This document shows, one piece after another, positions 1 through 9,133 of a DNA stretch of 27,931 nt (positions are counted from its first letter, which is position 1; each line of letters starts with the position of its first letter). The stretch is taken from positions 90,968 through 118,898 of the forward strand of contig DDWM01000049.1 of the NCBI GenBank assembly GCA_002345925.1. Direction: 5' to 3'. The stretch is from Actinobacteria bacterium UBA2286. Its GTDB lineage: Bacteria > Actinomycetota > Coriobacteriia > Anaerosomatales > Anaerosomataceae. Position numbers and translations under genes: made by a program. The notes beneath the pieces are model-generated. The model was not told the DNA's origin, ran no database searches, and was given only the letters and a program-made list of their open reading frames with translations.

Positions 1-1
1 T

Positions 2-2070
<2,069 letters not shown>

Positions 2071-2074
<4 letters not shown>

Positions 2075-2889
2075 CGCTGCCGGCAGAGACAGAACGCAAA
2101 CTGCTCGAGCGCGTGACCGTGCTCGCGAATGACCGCGTGACTCAAGGCGTCGGGCTGCTGGTGCTTGAATCGCCAAGAGTCGCGCGCGCGGTTCGTCCGG
2201 GGCAGTTCGTGCATCTGCGCATCTCGACCGGGACCGACTTCGTTCTGCGCCGACCGTTCTCGATACACCGCGTGGAAGATGACCGGCTTCACATCTTGTA
2301 CCAGGTGCTCGGCCGTGGTACGCGTGCCTTGGCCGAGAAGCGCCGCGGCGAAGAGATGGACCTGATCGGGCCGCTCGGCCACGGTTGGCACATCCCGGAT
2401 GGCGCTGCACATGCGTTGCTTGTTGCCGGCGGACTCGGAGCGGCACCGATGGGGATGCTGGCCGAGGAGCTATCGGCAGCGGGTGTCGCCGTCACGGTCG
2501 CGCAAGGTGCGCCGTGTGCGGACAGGCTTGTGGGTTGCGGCGTGTTCGAGGCGACCGCACGGCGAGTTGAGACGGCCACCGATGATGGCAGTGAAGGCCA
2601 GCGCGGGTTCGTCACCGCGCTCGTTGAGAGCCTGCTGGTATCGGATCGCCCCGATATCGTGTACATATGCGGCCCTGAGGCGATGGCTCGAATCGTCTCG
2701 GCGCAAGCTGCCGAGGCGGGCGTGCCGTGTCAGGTATCGCTTGAGCGCCTGATGGCGTGCGGTATCGGCGCGTGCCTTTCGTGTGTTGTGACAACGCTGG
2801 ACGGCCAGCGCCGTGCCTGTGTTGACGGTCCGGTATTCGACGCCGAGCGCGTCGTGTGGGACACCTCTGAGATCCCGCCGAAGCACTAG
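2071..2889 (+). CDS. pyrK: Dihydroorotate dehydrogenase electron transfer subunit (FAD, 2Fe-2S)
   Basis: PyrK passes electrons from the PyrD FMN through FAD and a 2Fe-2S cluster to NAD+. GTG at 2071 is preferred over an in-frame GTG at 2035 because GGAG lies about seven bases upstream and it gives the GTGA overlap with carB. The product is 272 aa, usual for the family. The FAD-binding motif RRPFSIH is at residues 60-66. A nucleotide-binding glycine segment (GGLGAAPMG) is in the middle. The C-terminus carries the cluster cysteines C230, C235, C238 and C250, spaced Cx4Cx2Cx11C as in PyrK. pyrD follows after eight bases, matching the heterotetrameric class 1B enzyme. Confidence 0.95.
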
Positions 2890-2897
2890 GAGCCGAT

Positions 2898-3830
2898 GTG
2901 GATTCATCCAGCAGCATGAATGTAGACATGAGGGTTAGGATCGGAGCACTCGAGCTCCGCAATCCTGTGATGACTGCCTCCGGGACGTTCGCCTCCGGCA
3001 AGGAGTATGCCGACTTCGTCGACCTGAGCAGGCTTGGCGCGGTCGTGACCAAAGGCGTGAGCATGAAGCCGTGGGCGGGCAACGCAAGCCCAAGAATCGC
3101 CGAGACGGCCTCTGGCATGCTCAACTCCATCGGTCTGCAGAACCCCGGAATCGAGGCTTTCTGCTCGAAGGATCTTCCGTGGCTCGCGTCACAGGACGTT
3201 CCAGTCATCGTGAACGTCTCGGGCCATAGCCTTGCCGAGTACGTTGCAGTCGCGCAGCGTCTCGACGCTGAGAGTACCGTCGACGCACTTGAGATCAACA
3301 TCTCCTGCCCGAACGTAGATGAGGGCGGCATGGCATTCGGCACCGATTGCACGGCGGCGGCAGACGTCACCAGTGCGGTACGCGCGGTGACCTCCAAAAC
3401 CCTCATCGTGAAGTTGAGCCCTAATGTCACCGACGTCACGGAAATCGCTCGTGCCGTGGAGGCTGAGGGTGCCGATGCCGTGAGCCTCATCAACACGCTG
3501 CTCGGCATGGCGATAGATACCGATACGTGGAAGCCGAAGCTTGCGCGCGCCGTTGGAGGGCTATCGGGTCCCGCCATCAAGCCGGTCGCTGTGCGCATGG
3601 TGTGGCAGGTCGCCTCGGCGGTCTCGATTCCTGTTGTGGGAATGGGCGGTATCATGAACGCCGAGGATGCGGTTGAATTCATGCTGGCGGGAGCGACTGC
3701 CGTTGCAATCGGCACTGCGAACTTCGTCGATCCGGGCGCCACGATGCGCGTGGTCGATGGTCTTGAGCAATACTGCCGACTTCGCGGTCTAGATCGCGTC
3801 TCGGCACTCACGGGGGCTGTATCGCGATGA
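2898..3830 (+). CDS. pyrD: Dihydroorotate dehydrogenase, class 1B catalytic subunit
   Basis: Oxidises dihydroorotate to orotate using FMN; the class 1B form works with PyrK and uses NAD+. The GTG start at 2898 has AGGAG five bases upstream, overlapping the end of pyrK; an ATG at 2916 is a weaker alternative. The protein is 310 aa. The N-terminus has the family sequence NPVMTASGTF, and NISCPNVDEGGMAFGTD carries the active-site cysteine (C137). The C-terminal FMN phosphate region VVGMGGI...AGATAVAIGTANF is intact. There is no membrane anchor, consistent with a cytosolic class 1 enzyme. It lies in the same operon as carB and pyrK. Confidence 0.96.
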   Translation: MDSSSSMNVDMRVRIGALELRNPVMTASGTFASGKEYADFVDLSRLGAVVTKGVSMKPWAGNASPRIAETASGMLNSIGLQNPGIEAFCSKDLPWLASQDVPVIVNVSGHSLAEYVAVAQRLDAESTVDALEINISCPNVDEGGMAFGTDCTAAADVTSAVRAVTSKTLIVKLSPNVTDVTEIARAVEAEGADAVSLINTLLGMAIDTDTWKPKLARAVGGLSGPAIKPVAVRMVWQVASAVSIPVVGMGGIMNAEDAVEFMLAGATAVAIGTANFVDPGATMRVVDGLEQYCRLRGLDRVSALTGAVSR

Positions 3831-3843
3831 GGGGAGTGCGACT

Positions 3844-5154
3844 GTGACTGACGAAAGCGATCAGGCCTACACCGAGCCAGGGGCGCCCGCGCCCATTCCG
3901 TTGCCGATGGCAACGGCCGAAGCACCCAAGACAAAGCGCAAGGTGTGGCCGTGGGTGGTAGGAGTACTCGTGCTCATCACCCTTGTCGGAGGTTGCGTTG
4001 GTGCGGTGTGGCTGCTGGACAGCGCCGGCAAAGGCATCGATGACGCGATTAGGAATTCCGGCATCTGGGGCGAGGAAGCCGTCTCGTGGTCGGGGAATGG
4101 TCGTTTCGGCGTTACTCAGTACTACTTGGACTACACGTATCCGTCTGTGGCTATCTGGGACCGAAAGACGGGCGAAACCAGAGACATCGACGGGTATCGC
4201 GTGCTATTCGTCGAGCCTTACGCTCCGGTGATCTGGCTCGAGCCGGTTACGAACAAGCAAGCCGAGATGGCCGATTTTGATGACTCGCTTGGCGACTACT
4301 TCGATCACAAGCCGGCGCGCCTGGTCGCATGGAGGCTCGATGACGGCTCCGAGCCCACGGACGACGTGCCTGCCAAGTGGGGCGCATGGCCGGGTCCGGG
4401 AGAGACCATCGCGTACCTGGAGATCAATCCGCTGAAAGGCGCTGGTCCTTCGGCGCTGCTCTTCAACAACAACGATTCTCACGGCGAAGGTGTGAAGGCG
4501 GAACTCCCGGAAACCGTGCGGACGTTCATCCCGGTCGGATGGTCTGCGTCGGGCCGCTACTTTGCCATCGAGCAACTCTACACATCAGTCTCGTTCGATT
4601 CCGAAGGCGACGCGCAGGACTCTCCCCGGAGCATGTTGGTCTTTGACGTCACAACCGGCGAGGTTGCCGGCGACTTCGCTATGAACGATGGATCGGTCTA
4701 CGCGCCCGCTGCCGCGTGGGACGGCGCTCAGGATCGGCTCTTCTGGATGGAGACCAGTTATCCCGCCATGGATGGTCCCGCGCAGATCCGGATGTGGACG
4801 GCTCAAGCGACTGATACGACCGCTGCCGATGCATTCAAAGCGATGGGCTGGGAGAAGCCTGCGGAATTCGACGACTCATACGACGCTGGCGTTCTCGGCT
4901 GGGATCCTTCTGGCCCGCTGTTCACCGTCGACGGTCGGATATGGCAGGCCTCTGCCAATGGTTTTGTGAACCTGGGCATGACGAATTCCATGAATGGAGC
5001 CTGGTATCCCGGTTCGGGTCTTCTCGGCATCGAGTACGGGTATGGCAGCGGCCCCGTTGATGAGGAATGGACGGAGCTCGTGCTATATGACAAGCACGGT
5101 GGGAGCCGCAAGAGCGTGTGGCGCGGCCCGACTTCCAACGCACCGATCGATTAA
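3844..5154 (+). CDS. Membrane-anchored protein of unknown function, possible beta-propeller-like extracytoplasmic domain
   Basis: 436 aa, GTG start with GGGGAG seven bases upstream, only 13 bases after pyrD. I do not recognise the family. A Pro/Ala-rich cytoplasmic tail (residues 1-33) leads into one transmembrane helix (about 36-58, WPWVVGVLVLITLVGGCVGA). Next comes a roughly 375-residue domain expected outside the membrane. It is rich in Trp, Tyr, Gly and Asp and has recurring strand-like units of the type 'VAIWDRKTGETRDI', 'LVAWRLDDGSEP' and 'LVFDVTTGEVAGDF', which recall WD40/TolB-like propeller blades. That fold is inference. It sits between pyrD and pyrF with no visible promoter or terminator, so it is probably co-transcribed with the pyrimidine genes. 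A pyrimidine role is not shown by the sequence. Confidence 0.85.
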   Translation: MTDESDQAYTEPGAPAPIPLPMATAEAPKTKRKVWPWVVGVLVLITLVGGCVGAVWLLDSAGKGIDDAIRNSGIWGEEAVSWSGNGRFGVTQYYLDYTYPSVAIWDRKTGETRDIDGYRVLFVEPYAPVIWLEPVTNKQAEMADFDDSLGDYFDHKPARLVAWRLDDGSEPTDDVPAKWGAWPGPGETIAYLEINPLKGAGPSALLFNNNDSHGEGVKAELPETVRTFIPVGWSASGRYFAIEQLYTSVSFDSEGDAQDSPRSMLVFDVTTGEVAGDFAMNDGSVYAPAAAWDGAQDRLFWMETSYPAMDGPAQIRMWTAQATDTTAADAFKAMGWEKPAEFDDSYDAGVLGWDPSGPLFTVDGRIWQASANGFVNLGMTNSMNGAWYPGSGLLGIEYGYGSGPVDEEWTELVLYDKHGGSRKSVWRGPTSNAPID

Positions 5155-5181
5155 TACCGCCATAAGGCGAAAGGAATCAAA

Positions 5182-5883
5182 TTGCAGGATCAGATAATCG
5201 TTGCACTCGACCTACCCGACGGACCTTCCGCGCTGGAGATGGCGCGCACCCTCAAGGGACGCGTGTCCTGGGTCAAAGTCGGCATGACGCTCTTTTATGC
5301 CGAGGGACCACAGATCGTCCGTGATCTGCGGGGGCTCGGCTTCAAGGTGTTCGTTGACCTCAAGCTCAATGACATCCCGCATCAGGTGCGCGGCGCGTGC
5401 CGCACGCTCGTGCGACAGGGTGCCGACATGATCACCGTGCACGCAACCGGCGGTCGCGCGATGCTCACTGCAGCTGCCGAGGAGCTCACAGCGGCCGCGA
5501 AGAAGTTCGGCGTGACCAAGCCCGTGCTGGTCGCGGTGACGGTCCTCACGAGCCTCGACGACGACGCGCTCGCTGAGATCGGCTGCCCCGCCACGGCTGC
5601 CGAGCAAGTCGCGGCTCTCGCGACGCTCGCACGCGATTGCGGGTGCGACGGCGTGGTCTGCTCGCCCGAGGAGGCCGCAGCAATGCGAGCGCTTCTCGGC
5701 GAGGATGCGTACGTGGTGACGCCGGGCGTGCGTCCCGAGTGGGCCGAGGCTGGCGATCAGGCGCGCGTTGCCACACCCGCCGAGGCGATCGCAGCGGGCG
5801 CGTCGCACCTGGTCATCGGGCGTCCGATAACAGGCGCCGCAGATCCTGCCGCCGCCGTGAAGCGCATCGTAGAGGGGAACTGA
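5182..5883 (+). CDS. pyrF: Orotidine 5'-phosphate decarboxylase
   Basis: Decarboxylates OMP to UMP, the last step of de novo UMP synthesis. The TTG start at 5182 has AAAGGAA upstream and gives the usual N-terminus (LQDQIIVALDLP). The protein is 233 aa, typical of the shorter bacterial type. The catalytic Asp-x-Lys-x-x-Asp signature is seen as DLKLNDIP, with D59, K61 and D64. The phosphate-binding end VIGRPITGAADPAAAV is present. Spacing is 27 bases from the preceding gene and three bases to pyrE, so the set reads as one operon. Confidence 0.96.
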   Translation: MQDQIIVALDLPDGPSALEMARTLKGRVSWVKVGMTLFYAEGPQIVRDLRGLGFKVFVDLKLNDIPHQVRGACRTLVRQGADMITVHATGGRAMLTAAAEELTAAAKKFGVTKPVLVAVTVLTSLDDDALAEIGCPATAAEQVAALATLARDCGCDGVVCSPEEAAAMRALLGEDAYVVTPGVRPEWAEAGDQARVATPAEAIAAGASHLVIGRPITGAADPAAAVKRIVEGN

Positions 5884-5886
5884 TCC

Positions 5887-6471
5887 ATGACCGCTATGAC
5901 AGACACCGAGGTTCTTGACGCTCTCAAAGAGGCCAAGGCCATTCTCTCGGGACATTTCCAGCTCACGAGTGGTCGACACTCGGATACGTACGTGCAGTGC
6001 GCACGGGTTCTCGAAGACCCCACGCTCACGACCCGTCTGGCGAAGGCGATGGTTGAACGAGTCGGTGAACGGCAGATAGACATGGTCGCCGCGCCGGCAG
6101 TGGGCGGAATCATCATCGGATTCGCCGTTGCGCAAGCTCTCGGCGTGAAGTTCATCTTCACGGAACGGCAGGGTGGAGCCATGGTGCTCCGTCGCGGCTT
6201 CGAAATCCCCGAGGGTGCACAGGTCCTCGTCGTAGAAGACGTGGTCACAACGGGTGGATCGGTCGCTGAGGTCATTGAATTGGTGCGCTCGGCAGGCGGG
6301 GAGCCGGTCGTTGTGACATCGCTCATCGACCGCGGCGGCCCCAAGGCATTCGACATCGAACTCATACCTCTACTTACACTTGAGGTTGAGTCATGGGAAC
6401 CGGAATCCTGCGGTCAATGCGCCGCCGGAGTGCCGATGTACTCCCCGGGAAGTCGCCGACTTTCTTCGTGA
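5887..6471 (+). CDS. pyrE: Orotate phosphoribosyltransferase
   Basis: Joins orotate to PRPP to make OMP, the substrate of the preceding pyrF product. 194 aa from ATG 5887. The PRPP-binding motif VLVVEDVVTTGGS (acidic pair E117, D118) is intact, and FQLTSGRHSDTYVQ near the N-terminus matches the family. The C-terminus has CGQC...GVPMYSPGSR; a paired-cysteine tail followed by PGSR is a known variant in many OPRTases of anaerobes and thermophiles. pyrE appears to end the pyrimidine cluster: a separate promoter for mihF begins directly after its stop. Confidence 0.95.
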   Translation: MTAMTDTEVLDALKEAKAILSGHFQLTSGRHSDTYVQCARVLEDPTLTTRLAKAMVERVGERQIDMVAAPAVGGIIIGFAVAQALGVKFIFTERQGGAMVLRRGFEIPEGAQVLVVEDVVTTGGSVAEVIELVRSAGGEPVVVTSLIDRGGPKAFDIELIPLLTLEVESWEPESCGQCAAGVPMYSPGSRRLSS

Positions 6472-6474
6472 GGG

Positions 6475-6503
6475 TTGGCATACTCGCAGGTCAAGGGTAG
6501 TAT
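6475..6503 (+). promoter_or_regulatory. Sigma70-type promoter for mihF-gmk-rpoZ
   Basis: TTGGCA (6475-6480) and TAGTAT (6498-6503) are separated by exactly 17 bases, close to consensus at both boxes. They begin four bases after the pyrE stop. Predicted transcription start is near 6510, giving a leader of roughly 95 bases before the mihF ATG. This separates the nucleoid-protein/gmk/rpoZ unit from the pyrimidine operon, though read-through is possible as no terminator is visible. Confidence 0.7.
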
Positions 6504-6605
6504 CAACGATGCTGTCGCGTTGAATTGACGCATGTGAACTCGCATGTTGCCATCGAATCGACACTCGCAAGCTACAGGACCGGGAGCGAAGAACGAGGAG
6601 GAACC

Positions 6606-6914
6606 ATGGCTTTGCCGAACCTTTCAGAGGCCGACCGCAAGGCTGCATTGAAGAAAGCCGCCGAGGCGCGCCAGAAGCGTGCTGCACTCCGCCAGGAGAT
6701 CAAGAGCGGCAAGGTCGACTTCACTGCAGTCATGAAGAGGTCTGACGATCCGATCGTCGCCCGCATGAAGGTCTCCACGCTTCTCGAGAGCCTACCGGGC
6801 TTCGGCAAGGCGAAGGCCGCCAAGATCATGGACGAGCTTGAGATCTCCGAGAGCCGTCGCGTGCAGGGTCTGGGCGCACGTCAGCTCGAGATGCTCATGC
6901 AGCGTCTCGGCTAA
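6606..6914 (+). CDS. mihF: Integration host factor, actinobacterial type (mIHF)
   Basis: 102 aa, ATG at 6606 with AGGAGG six bases upstream; a longer in-frame version from 6525 lacks such a site. Actinobacterial IHF is a small nucleoid-associated protein unrelated to the HU-like IHF of proteobacteria, and bends DNA through a helix-two-turn-helix fold. Visible here are a basic N-terminal helix (DRKAALKKAAEARQKRA), the conserved VSTLLESLPGFGKAKAAKIMDEL segment containing the helix-hairpin-helix-like turn, and the basic end ISESRRVQGLGARQ. Placement directly upstream of gmk and rpoZ is the order known in Actinobacteria and supports both identity and phylum. Confidence 0.93.
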   Translation: MALPNLSEADRKAALKKAAEARQKRAALRQEIKSGKVDFTAVMKRSDDPIVARMKVSTLLESLPGFGKAKAAKIMDELEISESRRVQGLGARQLEMLMQRLG

Positions 6915-6928
6915 GCGCTTTCCTCCGG

Positions 6929-7489
6929 ATGCGCAAAGGTAATCTGATCATCATCTCCGGGCCTTCGGGCGCGGGTAAGGGGACTCTGGTAGCGGAATTG
7001 ACCACCAGGGTCCCTAGTATTTGGGTTTCTGTCTCGGCAACCACGCGTGCCCCCAGGCCGGGTGAGGTCGACGGCGAGAATTACGTCTTCCTGACGCCTG
7101 AGGAGTTTGAGCGCCGGGTGCAGGCTGGCGAGTTCCTTGAGTGGGCGAGCGTGCACGGGAATCGCTATGGCACGCTCAGGAGCACGGTCGAGGCGAAGAT
7201 CGCCGAAGGCCGGCAGGTGATCCTTGAGATCGACCCGCAAGGCGCGGCGCTCGTCAAAGCGCTCATGCCCGAGGCGGTTCTGATCTTCATCCTGGCGCCG
7301 TCGATGGCGGAGCTTGAGCGCCGAATCAGAGGTCGCGGTGCGGAGACGGATGAGCAGGTTGCGGTGCGTTTGGAGACCGCCGTCCGCGAGCTGGAACTTG
7401 TGGGAACATACGATTATGTGGTAGAAAACGACGACGTACTCCGCGCCACGAACGAACTCGCGGATATTCTCGAATCCCTCGGCGGTTAG
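6929..7489 (+). CDS. gmk: Guanylate kinase
   Basis: Phosphorylates GMP to GDP with ATP. 186 aa, ATG at 6929, 14 bases after mihF. The P-loop GPSGAGKGT is at residues 11-19. The GMP-binding region (SATTRAPRPGEVDGENYVFL), EFLEWASVHGNRYGT, and the lid-region arginines (ELERRIRGRGAETDEQVAVRL) are present in order. Length is normal. It is probably co-transcribed with mihF and rpoZ, linking nucleotide supply with transcription functions. Confidence 0.96.
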   Translation: MRKGNLIIISGPSGAGKGTLVAELTTRVPSIWVSVSATTRAPRPGEVDGENYVFLTPEEFERRVQAGEFLEWASVHGNRYGTLRSTVEAKIAEGRQVILEIDPQGAALVKALMPEAVLIFILAPSMAELERRIRGRGAETDEQVAVRLETAVRELELVGTYDYVVENDDVLRATNELADILESLGG

Positions 7490-7498
7490 GATTTCCTG

Positions 7499-7747
7499 AT
7501 GGTAATCAAGCCTGATATCGACCTGCTGCTCTCAAAGGTCGACTCCAAGTACACGCTTTGCATCGTTGCGTCGCGCCGCGCGCGGCAGATCAACGACATG
7601 ATGCACGGCGTTCGCGACCAGGCCCTGCTCACCATGCAGGCCTCGCAGATCGCGCAGATCACCAGCACGAAGCCGATCACGCTTGCGCTCGAAGAGATCG
7701 CAAACGGCGACATCGGCTACGAGCGCACGGCTGAGTCTTACAAGTAA
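7499..7747 (+). CDS. rpoZ: RNA polymerase omega subunit
   Basis: 82 aa, ATG at 7499, ten bases after gmk. Omega helps assemble and stabilise the beta' subunit of RNA polymerase. The family core is visible as KPDIDLLLSKVDSKYTL, then ASRRARQIND and, near the C-terminus, KPITLALEEIANGDIGYE. The gmk-rpoZ pairing is widely conserved. No recognisable AGGAGG is seen before the start; coupling to gmk translation is likely. Confidence 0.92.
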   Translation: MVIKPDIDLLLSKVDSKYTLCIVASRRARQINDMMHGVRDQALLTMQASQIAQITSTKPITLALEEIANGDIGYERTAESYK

Positions 7748-7771
7748 CGCCGCCTTACGGCAGCGTGCAGA

Positions 7772-7801
7772 GTGCCCCGCAGCCGTCACGGCGCGGGGTA
7801 C
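7772..7801 (+). promoter_or_regulatory. Strong GC hairpin between rpoZ and thiI; possible attenuator of thiI
   Basis: GTGCCCCGC (7772-7780) pairs with GCGGGGTAC (7793-7801), nine pairs with one G-U. Inside, GCCG (7782-7785) pairs with CGGC (7789-7792) around a TCA triloop, leaving one bulged A. No T-run follows, so it is not a standard terminator. The last seven bases of the right arm, GGGGTAC, recur at 7813-7819, overlapping the thiI Shine-Dalgarno sequence, so the left arm could pair there instead. The alternative-structure reading is inference. Confidence 0.5.
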
Positions 7802-7821
7802 ACGCATCTTCGGGGGTACCT

Positions 7822-9033
7822 GTGTTCGAGCGTGCGGTGTTGGTCCACTACCATGAAATCGGCCTCAAGGGCCGCAACCGCGGTCGCTTCGAGCGCGCGC
7901 TGCAGACCAACCTCGTAGCCGCCATTGGCGAGCTCTCGACGGTTGGCGTGGAGCGCGTCGCAAGCCGCCTCATCATCCCCGTGGCGCTCTCCAATGCCGA
8001 GGAGGTCCTCTCGCGCGTAGCCGCCGTGCCGGGCATCAGCTCCGCATCGCTCGCATTCGTCACTTCTCGTGATCCTGCCGAGATGGAACAGGCCGCGATT
8101 CTCGCTGTTCGAGAAGCGGGAGCCAGTGCCAAGACGTTCGCGATTGCGGCACGTCGCTCTGCGACCGATCACCAGGAGCGCAGCCTTGAGATGAACCGCC
8201 GTATCGGCGCTGCCGTGCAAGAGGCGACCGGGCTTGGCGTGAACCTCGACGCACCGGACGTGCTCTGCCGCGTGGAAGTCGTTCAGGGCGAGGTCTACAC
8301 CTACGCACGTCGTGTTGAGGGTCCGGGTGGGCTGCCCGTTGGGACGTCCGGCAAGGTCGTGTCGCTTCTCTCGGCGGGTATCGATTCACCGGTCGCCACG
8401 TGGCGCATCATACGTCGCGGCGCCGTCGCGGTGGGAGTGCACTTCTCGGGCAGACCGCAGACCGACGACCGCTCCGAGCACGTCGTCGCTGAGATATGCG
8501 AGGTTCTGGAGCGCACAGGCGGCCTTGCGCGGCTCTACGTGGTCCCGTTCGGGGATCTGCAGCGCGAGATCTCACTGGCGGCTCCACCGGACCTGCGCAT
8601 CTTGCTCTACCGCAGGTTGATGGTTCGCGTTGCCGAGGCGATTGCTGCCGAGGAACGCGCCGGTGCACTTGTGACCGGGGAGAGTCTCGGCCAGGTCGCT
8701 TCGCAGACGCTGGAGAACATCGCTGCCGTCGATCAGGCGGCGACGCTTCCGGTTCTGCGTCCGCTCTCGGGCAATGACAAGCAGGAGATCGTCACCGAGG
8801 CCCGGGCGCTTGGCACCTTCGAGCTGTCCACGCAGCAGGTCTCGGATTGCTGCACGCTCTTCATGCCGAGGTCTCCTGAGACCCACGCGAGCGTCAGGCA
8901 GGTCGTGAAAGGTGAGTCCGAGCTGGACCTCCCAAAAATGGTCGCCGATGCGCTTGCAGACATCACATGGACCGACTTCGCATGCGCGACCTATCGCGCG
9001 CCCAAGCGGTGGCCGAGGAATGACGCGCTCTAA
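7822..9033 (+). CDS. thiI: tRNA 4-thiouridine synthetase ThiI (no rhodanese domain)
   Basis: Activates tRNA U8 with ATP and inserts sulfur to make s4U; in some organisms it also serves thiazole synthesis. The GTG start at 7822 is chosen because GGGGG lies about five bases upstream and the protein then begins MFERAVLVHYHEIGLKGRN, as the family does. The in-frame GTG at 7765 would place a strong hairpin inside the gene. The product is 403 aa: ferredoxin-like and THUMP domains, then the PP-loop ATPase motif SAGIDSPVA (184-192), and DCCTLFMPRSPETHA near the end with C343/C344. The C-terminal rhodanese domain of the E. coli enzyme is absent, as in many Gram-positive ThiI proteins, so sulfur delivery probably uses a separate desulfurase. 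Confidence 0.94.
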   Translation: MFERAVLVHYHEIGLKGRNRGRFERALQTNLVAAIGELSTVGVERVASRLIIPVALSNAEEVLSRVAAVPGISSASLAFVTSRDPAEMEQAAILAVREAGASAKTFAIAARRSATDHQERSLEMNRRIGAAVQEATGLGVNLDAPDVLCRVEVVQGEVYTYARRVEGPGGLPVGTSGKVVSLLSAGIDSPVATWRIIRRGAVAVGVHFSGRPQTDDRSEHVVAEICEVLERTGGLARLYVVPFGDLQREISLAAPPDLRILLYRRLMVRVAEAIAAEERAGALVTGESLGQVASQTLENIAAVDQAATLPVLRPLSGNDKQEIVTEARALGTFELSTQQVSDCCTLFMPRSPETHASVRQVVKGESELDLPKMVADALADITWTDFACATYRAPKRWPRNDAL

Positions 9034-9133
9034 CGGCATCTGAGCAGCACGTTTTCGGGATAGGCCTTCTGGCTAATGCCGACTGATCGGCTGGCGAGCG
9101 TTTTCAGGCTTATTTAGACTTCTCAAATGGGCT
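9034..9133 (+). other. Short intergenic leader between thiI and the accessory island
   Basis: No gene is seen. It contains a small hairpin, GCCGA-CTGA-TCGGC (9078-9091), followed eight bases later by TTTT, which could be a weak terminator. The near-repeat CGTTTTCGGG (9050-9059) / CGTTTTCAGG (9099-9108) lies on either side of it. TATTTA at 9111-9116 could be a -10 box, but no good -35 is present. Confidence 0.3.

Noticed and set aside
2612..3934. 440-codon open frame on the minus strand
   Set aside because: It lies antisense to pyrK/pyrD, whose products are clearly recognisable; the translation is low-complexity Ser/Ala/Arg typical of the reverse of GC-rich genes.
7765..7821. Earlier in-frame GTG start for thiI
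   Set aside because: It would place the strong hairpin inside the coding region and adds residues (QSAPQPSRRGVHASSG) not expected at a ThiI N-terminus.
9034..9133. Possible riboswitch before the DNRLRE gene
   Set aside because: Only one five-pair hairpin and a loose ten-base near-repeat; no match to c-di-GMP or other riboswitch cores that I know.
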